Assembly (NCBI GenBank): GCA_963971575.1
Contig: OZ020616.1
Location: 20,069,713 to 20,133,712 of the forward strand
DNA from: Liopterus haemorrhoidalis
Lineage: Eukaryota > Arthropoda > Insecta > Coleoptera > Dytiscidae
Length of the DNA: 64,000 nucleotides
Direction of reading: 5' to 3'
The position numbers were made by a program, and so were the translations under genes. Below, in pieces: positions 23,386 to 34,146 of the stretch (positions within the stretch are counted from its first letter, which is position 1; every line of letters starts with the position of its first letter). Under the pieces are notes generated by a model that saw only the letters and a list, made by a program, of their open reading frames with translations, was not told where the DNA came from and searched no databases.

Positions 23386-25680
23386 TGAAGTTTTTAAAGC
23401 ATTTAAAGACTTTGTAACTCTCGTCGAAAAGCAAAGAGACGCCATGGTTAAATACTTGCAGTCTGACAACGGTCGAGAATACGTGAATCACGATTTCGAC
23501 AGTTAGCTGAGAAGTCGTGGCATCGTGAGAATACTTTCCGTTCCATGCTGCCCTCAACAGAATAGTGTGTCGGAAAGGAAAAATCGCACGTTAGTAGACA
23601 TGGCAAGATGTCTTTTAATACAGTCAGGCCTACCGCCGTCATTTTGGGCCGAGGCAATTAATGTGGCAAACTACATCCGCAACAGGTGTCCAAGCAGCAG
23701 CTTGGGCGGCAAGATGCCGTTTGAGCTATGGACTGGAAGAAAACCACATGTTAGATACTTCCGTGAATTCGGATGTAAAGTGTTCTGTCACAACAGAGGC
23801 CCGAACATAGGCAAGTTCGAGTGCAGGTCGAGAGAAGGAATACTAGTCGGATATGCCGAGCAATCGAAGGCGTATCGCGTCTGGATTCCATCCGAGCGCA
23901 GAGTAGAGGTCACGCGAGACGTCAGATTCGTCGAGAACGAGTCAACTTCCATCGATGAGTATGCTGAGGTTTTTCCAGAAGAATTGGTCGACGACCTGGT
24001 CGTTGAAGTGCTGACACAGCCGCCGGAGACACCTCTTAGCAACACATCGAAAGATGACAGCGTTCATGAGCGAAGCGGCGAGGCGCCGATGGCACATGGG
24101 AGAGACTGCGGCAGACCAGCCCGGACACTGAGAGGCAGCAGAGGCAAACCACGTAAGCAGTACCATCCAGCTCCAGCACAGAGGACCGATATCGGCGACA
24201 GCTCGCAGATAGCTGATACAGCGTATCAAACAGAGATACCCATGTCCAGGACCGTGACAGGGCCCGAATCGGAGGAGTGGTACGACGCGATGAAGTCCGA
24301 GGTCAGTTCCATTTTAATTAAAGATACATGGGACCTGATTGATCGCCACTCAGACCGAACACGAGTGATTGCAGTCGCTTTGTCCTTAGAAATAAGTACA
24401 AGCCTGACGGAGCACTCGACAAGCGAAAGGCTCGTATAGTGGCACAGGGATTCTCACAGCAACCGGGCGTACATTTCAACGAGACATTAGCTGCTTTCCT
24501 TTTACAAGTTAAAATGCTTGGCTAAGCTAAGAAGTTAGTCAAATGTCTTAACAAGGGAAAGGAGGGAGGAAAAAACTTAGCTTATCTTAGCTTAGTCTTA
24601 TAAATGGAACGCTCTTACAACTTAGATTAACTTAGCTTAGCTTAGATTTCTTAAGTAAAGTGGTAAAAGGAAAGCGCCTATTGGCGCCCGTTTCCCGACT
24701 GAGTTCAGCCTAGACTGCTAGTAGCGCTAGCGGCACGTGCATTCAGGCGCATCAGACAGCTCGACGTGGCTACAGTGTACTTGAACAGAGATCTGCAAGA
24801 GACCGTCTTGACGGAAGTTCCAAAACAAATGAGGGATGTTTTGCAGAGAATTGCAGATAAGGATGGCCCTCTGCATGAGAAGGCTACAATGCTCGGCAGG
24901 ATAGCGCGATCAAGTATGCTGACCAAAGAAGGCGCTGTACGGCCTACGGCAGACCGGTAAAAGCTGGTACGCTAAATTAGCAAGCGTGTTAAGAGCTGCG
25001 GGCGCGACACCGACCAGTGCTGACCTGTGTTTTTATACTTGTGGACAAGGGGAAGTACTGATCACTGTGTACGTAGATGACATATTAATAGCGTCCAAGG
25101 ACGAGAAGAAGATTTCCAGAATTTGTAGCACCATGTCGCGCGAGTTCGAGATAAAGGACGTCGGCGACGTAAAGCATTGCATTGGGATCGAGTTCAAACG
25201 CAACAAGGGAGGCATAACCCTTAAACAAAGTGGCTATATCCGCGACTTGTTGGATCGTTTCGGGATGACAGACCATTCACTGCCATACCGTGAGCTGATC
25301 GGAGCACTCACATATCTGTCGGTGGCCCTGAGACCAGACATCAGCTATGCAGTGAGCTGTCTAGGGCAGTTTAACCACTGCTATGATAGGTCGCATTGGA
25401 ATGCACCAAGCGCGTGCTGCGATATCTGAAGGGGACGATGAACCTAGGGCCCGCGTATAGGGCCGATAATAAAGCTTTCCGCGGATTCTGCGACGCTGAC
25501 TGGGGTAACTGTGCCGATGACAGGAGGTCTACACAGAGTATACGTTCCTGCTCAGTGGAGGTCCGGTGTCTTGGGACGCCAGGAAGCAAAGGACTGTGGC
25601 CTTATCCTCAACGGAGGCCGAATACATGGCAATTGCGGACGCCACCAAGGAGATATTGTACCTAAAGAGAAGAAATTAAG
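23386..25680 (+). pseudogene. Older copia element: rest of integrase, reverse transcriptase, RNase H
   Basis: The integrase continues exactly where 13450 stopped (FLKSKS joined to EVFKAFKDF in one frame), then QSDNGREY, QQNSVSERKNRT, PPSFWAEAINVANYIRNR and the C-terminal FELWTGRKPHVRYFREFGCKV. The polymerase is broken: RQLDVATVYLNRDLQETV at 24755, VYVDDILIASKD at 25068, LPYRELIGALTYLS at 25282, then RNase H pieces ([25 protein letters not shown]) in changing frames to 25670. A MITE at about 24489-24677 sits in the polymerase. GC content is well above that of the young copia. Non-functional. Confidence 0.85.
24489..24677. mobile_element. MITE inside the older copia polymerase
   Basis: Begins CTTTCCTTTTACAAGTTAAA and ends in its complement (GGTAAAAGGAAAG). 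The interior is rich in GCTTAGCTTAG repeats in both orientations. Copia codons before (NETLAA) and after (PIGARFPTEF) read as a normal junction. Target duplication unresolved. Confidence 0.6.
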
Positions 25681-25735
25681 TGGCACGCCCCTGTATGTGT
25701 GTTGAACTATTACTCTTGTTGTCAGGGTTACATAC
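25670..25735 (+). repeat. 3' LTR of the older copia, first half
   Basis: AAGTGGCACGCCCCTGTATG and CTTGTTGTCAGGGTTACA match the 5' LTR at about 11917-11985. The match stops at 25735 and its second half reappears at about 27645, so about 1.9 kb was inserted into the LTR. Confidence 0.55.
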
Positions 25736-27644
25736 AGCCGAACAGATCTCTCGTGGTCGGGCGTGAAACATGCGCGTGAAATTTGTAGTGGGGATTATAA
25801 CTTGCATTATTTCCTACATACGCTATTAAAGTCAAATGCATAAGTGCATCATGGAGACAAAGCGCAAACTAGGTGGGCGTGCTAGTCAAAGTCGAGAAAT
25901 AATTAGCAATGTTCTTGATTTTTGTAAGCCTTTATTATTTACAATCTACTTGAAATTGCTGGTGTTTGGAAAAAGACGCGGGACGGGAGTGCTCTGGCCA
26001 ATAAACAAGTCGACAAAGTGAACGTCAAATGGAATAATCACTTAAATCAAGCAGCTACGTTTCTATAGTTTTGTTGTTCGATTGTAATGGGAGGAACTTG
26101 TGTTTGTAGACGTACCTAACTGATAAATATAATGTACACGTGTAAAAATGTGAACTTGTTTCTTTGACTGTTCTCTGTATCTGTCTTTCATAGTGCTCTC
26201 TCTATGCGCACCATAAGCCCCGCCCGGCCACGAGTTAGCTGTATGTAGTGTGCATGTCTTATGTTTACGTCTACATGACACTTCTCTAGCATCATATATA
26301 ACATCCCCTTTTTTCTGTCTTTAAGAAAATGTAATAAGTGACACAAATAAATAAATAAATTCACTTCATTATAAAGTCTTTATATTTTGTCAGTGTTTTT
26401 CTTTCTCTTGCAGATCGTCTTACTGTCTCGTTTCTGCATGTCTTTCTTTCTTCTGGTCTTCCTTCGCTATTAACGTTTTCTGCAGGTTTATCTGCCTCAG
26501 GATTTATTTCATTTTCTTTTAGATGTTCTTCTGGTCTATTACCATATATCGAATGTGTACTATATTTCTTCTATACGTACCATCTTCATCTTCTACTTCG
26601 AATGATTTTTTGTCAAATTTTTTCTTGACATTTCCTTGTTTCCAGTAATTTTTGTTATTTTTCTTAAACCATATGTTTTCATTAGTATTAAGTTCGTTTA
26701 TATTTTTGGTTTTTCTGTTGAAGTACTTTTCTTGAATGATTCTTTGCTTTCTAATTCTGTCTGGTACGTTTCTTTGTATTTCTGTTCTAAGTTTACTTTC
26801 TTTAATAGGTACATTGCATCTTAATTTTCGAGAAAACATTCTCTGAGCAGAACTCAGATTAATTTTGTTTGGAGTATTTCTCAGTATGAGCAACATTTGA
26901 TAAATATCTTCTTTTTTCTCGTATTATTTTTTCATCATGTTTTTTATAATTTTTACAGTAGCTTCTGCTTTTCCATTTCCCTGTTGGTGCATAGGACTAG
27001 AAGTATAATGATGAAATTCCCATTCAATACAAAATTGTTTGAATTTTTCTGAAATAAAATTCGTACCATTATTTGAAATTACTCTTTTTGGTATTCCATA
27101 CCTACAGAAATTTCTTTTGCATAACTGAATTGTGTGTTCTGCTGTCAAATTTGTCATTTTATCTACTTCGAAAAAATCAGAGTAGTGATCAACAGTAATT
27201 AGATAATGTTTATTGTGTAATTCTAAAACATCCATGCTAACTGTTTCCCAGGGCTTGTTAGGGATTTGATGTGACATCATTTTAGGATTTTGTTGAGCAG
27301 TTCTATACTTACTACAGGCTTCACAGTTTGACACTGTATCTTTAATATGTTGCGATATATTCGGCCAATATACGGTATCTTGCCAGTTTTGTAGTGTTTT
27401 CAATTCCCTGATGTGCTGAATCTAGTTTTCTAATTATTTCTTTTCTCATTTCTTTAGGAATGAGTATTCTTTCTCCTTTATATATTATTCCTTTTTGTGT
27501 ATTTAATTCTGTTCTAATGTTCCAATATATTTTTAAATCTTCTGGAACGTCTTCTTTACGTCTACAGATATTAAGATAACTTTAGGAGCGTATTCTTTAT
27601 TCAAGCTCAATCTACATAACATTTCTCTAACATCATATGTTGCC
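25736..27644 (-). mobile_element. Gypsy-type fragment inserted into the old copia 3' LTR
   Basis: Bounded by the two halves of the broken LTR. Near its two sides it carries similar stretches (CTCTAGCATCATAT at 26285 and CTCTAACATCATAT at 27621), which may be remains of its own terminal repeats. The only coding part is minus-strand integrase at 26519-27470. Bases 25740-26440 hold no recognisable gene. Confidence 0.5.
26519..27470 (-). pseudogene. Gypsy integrase, two frames
   Basis: On the minus strand 27460-27405 gives LDSAHQGIENTTKLARY. After a one-base frameshift 27403-26924 gives VYWPNISQHIK, CEAC (zinc site), PWETVSMDVLELHNKHYLIT (first Asp), VISNNGTNFIS (the usual second-Asp block; Asp is replaced by Asn in SNNGTNF), and HQQGNGKAEATVK (Glu). 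26896-26519 adds the C-terminal region (LRNTP, SSAQRMFSRKLRCNVP). The family looks like K02A2.6-type gypsy elements. A missing catalytic Asp plus frameshifts make it inactive. Confidence 0.8.
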
Positions 27645-27760
27645 TAGTAACATACATTTATCACATATAACAGTGCATGAATGTCAAATTTGACAGTTAA
27701 TTACTTTCTGTTGTCACTGTACATTTCGTCAAGTTCTGTAGATTATTTTTTAGCAAATAA
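27645..27760 (+). repeat. 3' LTR of the older copia, second half
   Basis: GTGCATGAATGTCAAATTTG and TTCTGTAGATTATTTT match the 5' LTR at 11992-12068. Ends where minus-strand LINE sequence begins. Confidence 0.55.
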
Positions 27761-28216
27761 ATACATCTGCAACATTGTGATCAACACATTCGAAGGCCTT
27801 TGTTAAGACAATAAACACACATGTACTTCTATGGTTGTTTTCTTTGGTTTTTATAACTTCCATAATCAGGTTATAAGTTGTATCACTGGTGCTCCTGTTC
27901 TTGCGAAAACCAAAGTGAGAACTAGTCAACATTTTATTTGTTTAAAAAAATTGGGTTAGCCTTATGAATATTATTAGCGAAAATAAGCAGAAATGTTATG
28001 GGTCTATAGTTCTTTTGGATTCCCCTTTTAAAAATAATAATAAAATAATTTCCCTTTTTATAAACATAAATTATCTTTAACAGTTTTAGACATTCTGAAA
28101 AGCATCCTTCAAACAAACATATATTTATTAAGTATGCCAAAGGAGTTGTTATATAGTAATCAATATGTTTAATTACAGGCATAATAACGTCGTATATATC
28201 GAGAGATGCCTTACAC
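27761..28216 (-). pseudogene. LINE reverse transcriptase fragment (jockey-like), part 1
   Basis: The minus strand gives PLAYLINICLFEGCFSECLK, YKKGN, NYRPITFL, SSHFGFRKNRST and LTKAFECVDHN: finger and palm motifs in two frames (27934-28200 and 27761-27932). The older copia was inserted directly after the VDHN motif. The upstream part continues at 29479. Confidence 0.75.
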
Positions 28217-28307
28217 CAGCGTTTCCCAAACTGTGCACCGCGGCGCCCTGGGGCGCTGCGAAGACCCAAGACCGTGAGGACCTTTTTTTTTGGGCCATAA
28301 CTTTGTA

Positions 28308-28840
28308 GTTTAGAAGTTAAGTCCTTTTTTAGGGTTTTGTAGGTAAGACCAAAAAAACATTATACCGTCATTTTGTCGTCTGTCTGTCTGTCTGTTCGGT
28401 AAACATTGTAGCCAAACTGTTAAACCTAGAGAGTTGAAATTTGGCATGTTTATACAACTCTTTGACCCGCACATGAAAATTACTAAAACATATCCCCCTA
28501 AAAATATATACAAATATTGTATCTGTTTATCGAAAAAAAAATAATTTTTTTTTAATTCTGAGTAGGGTGTCAAATGAAAGCCCTTAGTACGTTAATTAAT
28601 GATCAAAATTTTATTTTTGCAAAATAAATTATTTTAAAGCGATTTTTGTCAAAATGTTGCAAAAAAAAAAAAAAATGTCCCACACCCTGTAGCCCAGATG
28701 GTTTAAACTAAAAATCTGAAAAAAATCTAAGTAATGTACATTGGTGTGACGAAATAGTACAACAGGAATTTTTGATCAGATTATGTTTTCGGAAAATAAC
28801 GCATTTTTTGTGTTTTTTGGTTGACAATGCACAAAAGTTA
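28308..28840 (+). repeat. R1 repeat, copy 1
   Basis: A dispersed repeat beginning TTTTTTAGGGTTTTGTAGGT and containing GAGAGTTGAAATTTGGCATG, TCAAATGAAAGCCCTTAGTA and CCCTGTAGCCCAGATGGTTT. The same blocks in the same order occur at 55765-56490, a reversed piece at 33905-34062 and a short reversed piece at 30395-30460. No reading frame. Class unknown. Confidence 0.7.
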
Positions 28841-28884
28841 TAGTTATGTAGCACTAGAGTGTTACATAACTATAACTTATAGAA

Positions 28885-28965
28885 AGCGCATCCTGGTTTA
28901 ATGGTTTGTTACCCACGGAAGATACCCATACTAGGGTTCACTCCCGGGCAGCGGTGACAATTTTT
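28885..28965 (+). ncRNA. tRNA-like sequence downstream of R1 copy 1
   Basis: Contains a box A-like TGGTTTAATGG and, about 40 bases later, a box B-like GGGTTCACTCC, followed shortly by a run of nine T, a pol III terminator. The stems do not pair well enough for a cloverleaf, so this is tRNA-derived, not a working tRNA gene. Confidence 0.45.
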
Positions 28966-29478
28966 TTTTCGTTGTTTTTTCCATTTTTATTTTGTTTAAA
29001 TTATTTTGTCAACATTCCTAGTTATATTATGGCAAATGTTGCATTTAATTTTTAAGAGCGTAAATTTAATGACGAATTGGAATTGTTGGAATTATATTTT
29101 CATTCTATGTGTCATGTATACGAAACCAGAGGGGCGGAGCTTATGACTTAAAACAACCAATGGAAGCCATAGGCGCAATTTTCAAAATCTTAATGTACCT
29201 TGCTATATAAAAAAAAAAAACTGCACATATTTAGAAACCTAAGTAATGGTACAGAAATTATTTTAAAAATATCGTTCATTTTGCCGTGATTACTACAACG
29301 CAATATTTGTCCTACACACTCAGCATGCCGCCTTCACTTATTATATACCTGCGAAACCCTGCAATGTGTGAAAATTCACACTTCACATCAATTTTTTTTT
29401 ATGTATTGACTTAGGGCGCCGCGGGAAAATTTTAATATATTAAGGGCGCCCGGAACCGAAAAAGTTTGGGAACCATTG

Positions 29479-29669
29479 CCATAGACTGTGACTTTATTTT
29501 GCAGGAACATGCATATAAATATAGATTTTTGGTTGTTAATATTCAGACTCTTTAAGTACTGCATTCGGGGTATTTTCTCTGGTATTAATTTGCTGTTTAA
29601 TAGTTACGCGATGTTAGTGAAAATCGTATTAAAACCTTCTGTTGATGGGTGACCGGCTTCATCATAATT
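29479..29669 (-). pseudogene. LINE fragment, part 2 (linker before reverse transcriptase)
   Basis: The minus strand gives FNTIFTNIA, LNSKLIPEKIPRMQYLKSLN and QKSIFICMF, the segment between endonuclease and reverse transcriptase in jockey-like LINEs. It joins part 1 (27761-28216) across the hAT insertion. Confidence 0.55.
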
Positions 29670-29671
29670 TA

Positions 29672-29934
29672 GGGTGACCATTTTCTTAAGAATGCAATGC
29701 GAGACAAGGCACAAAGCAAAAAAAAGGTCGCCACTTTCCAAATATAAGTGAAGGTCCTTACCTCCAAAATCTAAGTGAAGCGCAAAAAAAAGACGTCCTC
29801 ATCTTCTCAAATACAAATCAAGAAATCAAGTGCACAAAAGTTAGAATGCAGGACTTTTGCGGGACATGTCTTAAAGCGGGACACCCAATCAAAATGCGGG
29901 ACTGTCCCGCAGAAAACGACACGAATGGTCACCC
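29672..29934. mobile_element. TA-flanked MITE
   Basis: 263 bp with ends GGGTGACCATT and AATGGTCACCC, flanked by TA at 29670-29671 and 29935-29936. The interior has repeats of AAGTGAAG and GCGGGAC and resembles parts of the MITE at 39999. The TA duplication suggests Tc1/mariner mobilisation. Confidence 0.8.
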
Positions 29935-29943
29935 TATCATTAT

Positions 29944-31225
29944 TATTGAGAAGTGACATTACCTATAGACACGCTGTTGTCGCTAACAAAATGGCGATTA
30001 GAATAGGATATTTTTGACATTTGCCATTTGATACACAACAATTCACATTGAAGTTAATTTTCTGTTACGATTTTAAAAACGTTTTATTAAAGTTTTCTTC
30101 ACTTTAACACATACAAACAATGTAATTAAATGAGCCACATCCAACAAAATCCTATTCCGTTAAGTTCCAAATATTCCGCTAGGCGTCACTTCAGTTATTG
30201 TCAGTTCTCAATAAGATTTGATTTTACACCGTCTCAGTTTTCCTTTGCCAAATTCCTATTTACCTTGTGCCAGATAAGTATATGAGAAGTCTTTAATATG
30301 GAGAATGAAAATGAAAATGTGCTTATAAATAATAATTTTTTTCCATTAAATATATTAAATACCCCCCCCCCTAGAAAATTGTTGGATCCGTTCAGGCGTA
30401 TGCATGCCAAATTTGAACGCTCTAGGTCTAGCTGTTTCGTCACAATTTCTTTCGTATAGGGATTTGCAGCTAAGCACCCTACCATCTGGTGAGCGTTTCA
30501 TGAACTTGTGTTCATCAGATAACATTTCGTTTTGTGTATTGGTTTTGTATGAAGATTGTTTTTAAAGTTTTATTATAATCATTGAAAAATGTATAATACA
30601 TATTGTTGTGTGCCTATGTGCAATTCATTGAAAAGAAGAAACCCGGAAATATCGTTTCATTTGTTTCCACTAATATCAGACACCGTACGGTTCGAAACAA
30701 AATTGGGAAAGCAAGAGGTTAGGAATCGACGCGATGTTTAGATAAACAATTTAAAAATTGGAAAAAAAGTGAGCCCTTATATCAAAGTTTGCTCATTACA
30801 TTTTAATGATAGTGACTACAAAAAATATTTTCAATTTTGTATTTATTATCACATGTATCTTGAAAATTCCTGTTATTGTGTGTGGGTTTGTAATGCACAA
30901 GTCTCTAGGCATAATACATAAATCTTTATGAACTCTCTGTTTTTTTCAGTGACTCCACACAATATTATTGAGAACTGACACGCTCGGATACGCAGTCTGG
31001 TGGTCAAATATTGTACTACGCGACTGTAGTACTGTTTGAAATTATTACATATGTTCTGGTGTTGATTTTTTGTTAGAACGTCGATAGATACATTTTTATT
31101 TTATAAAAATGTACTGTGCTTAAATTAACCTGTTCCCTGTTAGCATATTGACAGCTGAATACTAGACAATTCAGTCATTTTGCCATGAATTACAGCTCCG
31201 CCAACGGTAATGTCACTTCTCAATA
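29944..31225 (+). mobile_element. P-element-like non-autonomous transposon with a THAP remnant
   Basis: Ends TATTGAGAAGTGACATTACC and its exact 20-base complement at 31206-31225. The last 270 bases match the 260-bp MITE at 51893-52152 and the 62054-62253 fragment. The interior holds a THAP zinc-finger piece at 30589-30850. THAP domains are the DNA-binding part of P-element transposases, so this is probably an internally deleted copy of an autonomous P-like element. The 8-bp duplication is not recognisable. A run of 13 C lies at 30361-30373. Confidence 0.7.
30589..30850 (+). pseudogene. THAP zinc-finger fragment
   Basis: From ATG 30589: YCCVPMCNSLKRR followed by ISFHLFPL, the first two cysteines and FHxFP core of a THAP (C2CH) finger. 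The frame stops at 30741. The second half, YIKVCSLHFNDSDYKKYF (third Cys and His), follows in another frame at 30776-30835. The usual KW between the halves is degraded. It lies inside the P-like element. Confidence 0.7.
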
Positions 31226-31572
31226 TGCCCAGCATTGTAGATTTCTACCCCTTGGTAAACAACACGGGAATTATTATTTCCCCCAATATAGTTAAAATAA
31301 TCGACAATGGAAAATCGCCATAACTTAAAACCAGATCACAAAATGTAGTATTTTAGATGTTAACAAGTGTTGTGACTTCACAAAATCAGAAAATCCCAAA
31401 CAATTATTTATTTTTTGTCGTTTTTTGATACACTTTTCGCTATTATTTACTAGTAAATGTCAAGTGGTATCTGATTTAGAATGGTTTCAAAAAAATCCGC
31501 GTGGCGCTACGATCTTAATATTTTTCCCCTATTGAAAAATTGAACATCACATGAATAAGTTAAATGTATTTA

Positions 31573-32388
31573 CAGGCTGTTCCAAACGGTTAAGCGGAAC
31601 TAAATTTTGCAATCTAGTTACTTTCATCGTTTAAATCGTGCTTTTCAACCGTTTTGTTTAAGCTTTGTAAATCATACTTACAATACCCATTTTTTGGTTA
31701 AGGTTAATATCATTTTAAATTGTCATTTTCTTTATATTTGGATTTTTGTGTCATTCTTAATACAAATTTCCCATTTATTAATTTTTTTGTCATTAAAATA
31801 CAGTCTGTTTCAAACGCTTAGGCGGAACTAAATGGGAATTTCGTTCTTTTAGGTTGTCACGACAAGGGACCTTGCTTGGGTTATTTCATTTTTCTTGTTG
31901 CAATGTCAAAATTTAAAATTACAACAATGAAACCATGGAAACGAATTACCTATGTCAAAATTAAATTATTTTTTTATTATATTTTAATGACAAAAAAAAT
32001 AATAAATGGGAAATTTATATTAAGAATGACACAAAAAATCAAAATATAAAGAAAATGACAATTTAAAATGACATTAACCTTAACAAAAAATGTGTATTGT
32101 AAGTATGATTTACAAAGCTTAAACAAAACGGTCGAAAAGCACGATTTAAACGATGAAAGTAACTAGATTGCAAAATTTAGTTCCGCTTAACCGTTTGGAA
32201 CAGACTGTATATAAAAAAATAATTTAATTTTGACATAGGTCATTCGTTTCCATGGTTTCATTGTTGTAATTTTAAATTTTGACATTCCAACATGAAAAAT
32301 GAAATAACCCAAGCAAGGTCCCTTGTCGTGACAACCTAAAAGAACGAAATTCCCATTTAGTTCCGCCTAAGCGTTTGAAACAGACTTG
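31573..32388. mobile_element. Mariner-type MITE (outer copy) split by a copy of itself
   Basis: Outer element: left end CAGGCTGTTCCAAACGGTTA (TA at 31571-31572), right end CGTTTGAAACAGACTTG (TA at 32389-32390). It is interrupted at 31801-32207 by a second, inverted copy; removing that and its TA leaves a 407-bp element. Both ends share the core AAGCGGAACTA or AGGCGGAACTA. No coding capacity. Confidence 0.9.
31801..32207. mobile_element. Inner, inverted copy of the same mariner-type MITE
   Basis: 407 bp, ends CAGTCTGTTTCAAACGCTTA and CCGTTTGGAACAGACTG, with TA at 31799-31800 and 32208-32209. Its two halves are the reverse complements of the outer copy's halves, so the region has the form a-b-a'-b'. 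Confidence 0.9.
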
Positions 32389-32769
32389 TACATAATTATT
32401 TTAAAATTGTTATAGATTGAGTTCTATTACGGACTTTAGGAAAAATTGTTCGAACTTTTGTCTCATTCCCCTTTGGAGCTTGAAAAATTAGGTTATGTGT
32501 ACCATACTTTTGTGTACTTAACCCATTTTATCCTCTACTTTGCATTGCAAAATCCCGTGTTAAAATGATGTATTTTTAATTATAAAAGTGTAATAATGCT
32601 TAAACATATTTGTAGAAATATATATCAAAGTAGTAAAAAAATTATTTCAACTACAAAAATGGGTAAATACTAATGGAAATCTTAAAATGAAACCCCATAT
32701 GGGTAACATATGTTTTTCTACTTAATTTTATTACATAATTAACAATTTTATGACATACTTTATTTTTAG
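32389..32769. other. Intronic or upstream sequence of REXO2
   Basis: AT-rich, no repeat ends recognised. The first REXO2 exon (start codon and mitochondrial targeting peptide) should lie upstream of 32770 but no convincing exon was found here; an ATG at 32565 meets a stop after four codons. Confidence 0.35.
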
Positions 32770-32849
32770 TTCATACGGAAAATAATAAAAAAGTTAAACT
32801 TAACACACAAGATGTAGAAGTTGAAAGGATCATCTGGATGGATTTGGAG
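32770..32849 (+). CDS. REXO2: Oligoribonuclease REXO2, early exon
   Basis: An 80-bp internal exon between acceptor TATTTTTAG (32761-32769) and donor GTATAG (32850). It ends VERIIWMDLE, the first exonuclease block of the DEDDh family; the Asp and Glu of MDLE are catalytic. The preceding residues are hydrophilic and belong to the N-terminal extension. The frame requires one base from an earlier exon, so the start codon lies upstream and was not found. It joins in phase 0 to the exon at 39704 (MSGLNVDTDRI). Confidence 0.88.
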
Positions 32850-34146
32850 GTATAGTTTTCATATAAAATTAATTATATGTTAAAAGTAATTATTAATTAT
32901 TTAATTTATTACTACTCATTATTATATCACAAATTTTTATACTGTCATAACATAATATATATAATAAAATTTATCGTAACCAAGTTGTACCATTATATTA
33001 AAATATCATGACACTGAAATACGTTGTAATTAATGCTTCAATTGAATGCATTATAATATCTGCTTATTTTCATACGGAAACAAATATAGTCTGACAATAA
33101 TATTTGTTATATGATATCCGTTTAAGATCCGCCTTGGAAAAACCTATACGGATTTATATTTTTCAGTGTCTGTTACTACCCAAGTGTATTAGTTTCTATT
33201 TATTAATTTTTTTTTTTGTACTATTTTTTTGAATTATTTGTTTATTTTTATTGATTGTCTTCTCTGTTCTCAAATTTATTTTTTCTTTTTACGCTATAAT
33301 TATTATTGTTACTTTAAATTTTATGTATGTTAAATATTATTTTGTTATTTATACACAGCGTTACAAGCCTCGGCTTCTGCTGTGCTTCTTTATATAAATA
33401 AGTAAATAAATATTTTATGCGGAGTATCGGGAGTTACGGATTCGGATATCCGGCACATCACTAGTTACAAGGTTACAAAGTTTTTTAGCATGTTTTTGGC
33501 AAAAGTCGTGTTAACAGAAGTAATTTTTAAAAATACTCATCGTTCCTTAAACTACTTCTTAAGATCTTTCTTTTGACACCACAAAAATTTTAAAACGTAT
33601 ATTAAATTTAGACAAAAAATAAACATCTTTCGAAAAACTTATCTGATCGAAAATTGCTGTAGAACTCTTTCGGTTCCTATCAGTAAATATTATTCAGATT
33701 TTTTGCTGTCTGAAAAATGGGATGTGGGAGAAAAGTTTTCCGACACATTTTTGGTGAAAATGGCTTAAAAATATTTTTTTGTTAAAAAATAATCTTTTGG
33801 TTGTTTAGCTACGCATTAACAAGTTTTATTTGATTCCATAGTAAAAATTTTAAAAAAATATTTAGTTTTTCATTAAATACAAATTTATTTAAATTTTTCG
33901 GGTGATTTTTTTTTCCTATATGCTGTTTAAAGAAATGTACATGCATGCCAGATTTCAACTCTCTAGGTCTAGCCATTGCGCCACACAGACAGACACATGA
34001 CTGACTGTATAAGGGTTTTTTGTCAGACCTACAAAACCCTAAAAAACGGGGGGAAACGTCTATCTAGCCGCTAGTTTGCCTTTGTTCAAAGGCCACGGCA
34101 AAACAACCGCTTGTATTCAAGGCAGGTTAAAACCAGTCGTATACAT
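32850..34146. other. REXO2 intron 1, first part
   Basis: Mostly unassigned AT-rich intron. A LINE-like 3' tail ends at about 33420 in AAATAAGTAAATAAATA. Bases 33905-34062 are a reversed piece of the R1 repeat (AGGTCTAGCCATTGC, AGGGTTTTTTGTCAGACCTA). No exon recognised. Confidence 0.45.

Larger units (their letters stand above)
28217..29478. mobile_element. hAT-like element inserted in the LINE, carrying the R1 repeat
   Basis: Starts CAGCGTTTCCCAAACTGTGC and ends AGTTTGGGAACCATTG, a typical hAT inverted repeat. The flanks CCTTACAC and CCATAGAC (6 of 8 identical) fit a decayed 8-bp duplication. LINE sequence is found on both sides. Subterminal sequence is GGCGCC-rich. The interior is mostly the R1 repeat plus a tRNA-like sequence. 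No transposase. Confidence 0.75.

Noticed and set aside
29944..31225. Host THAP-domain gene
   Set aside because: The THAP fragment is frame-broken and enclosed by 20-base inverted repeats shared with MITEs, so it belongs to a transposon.
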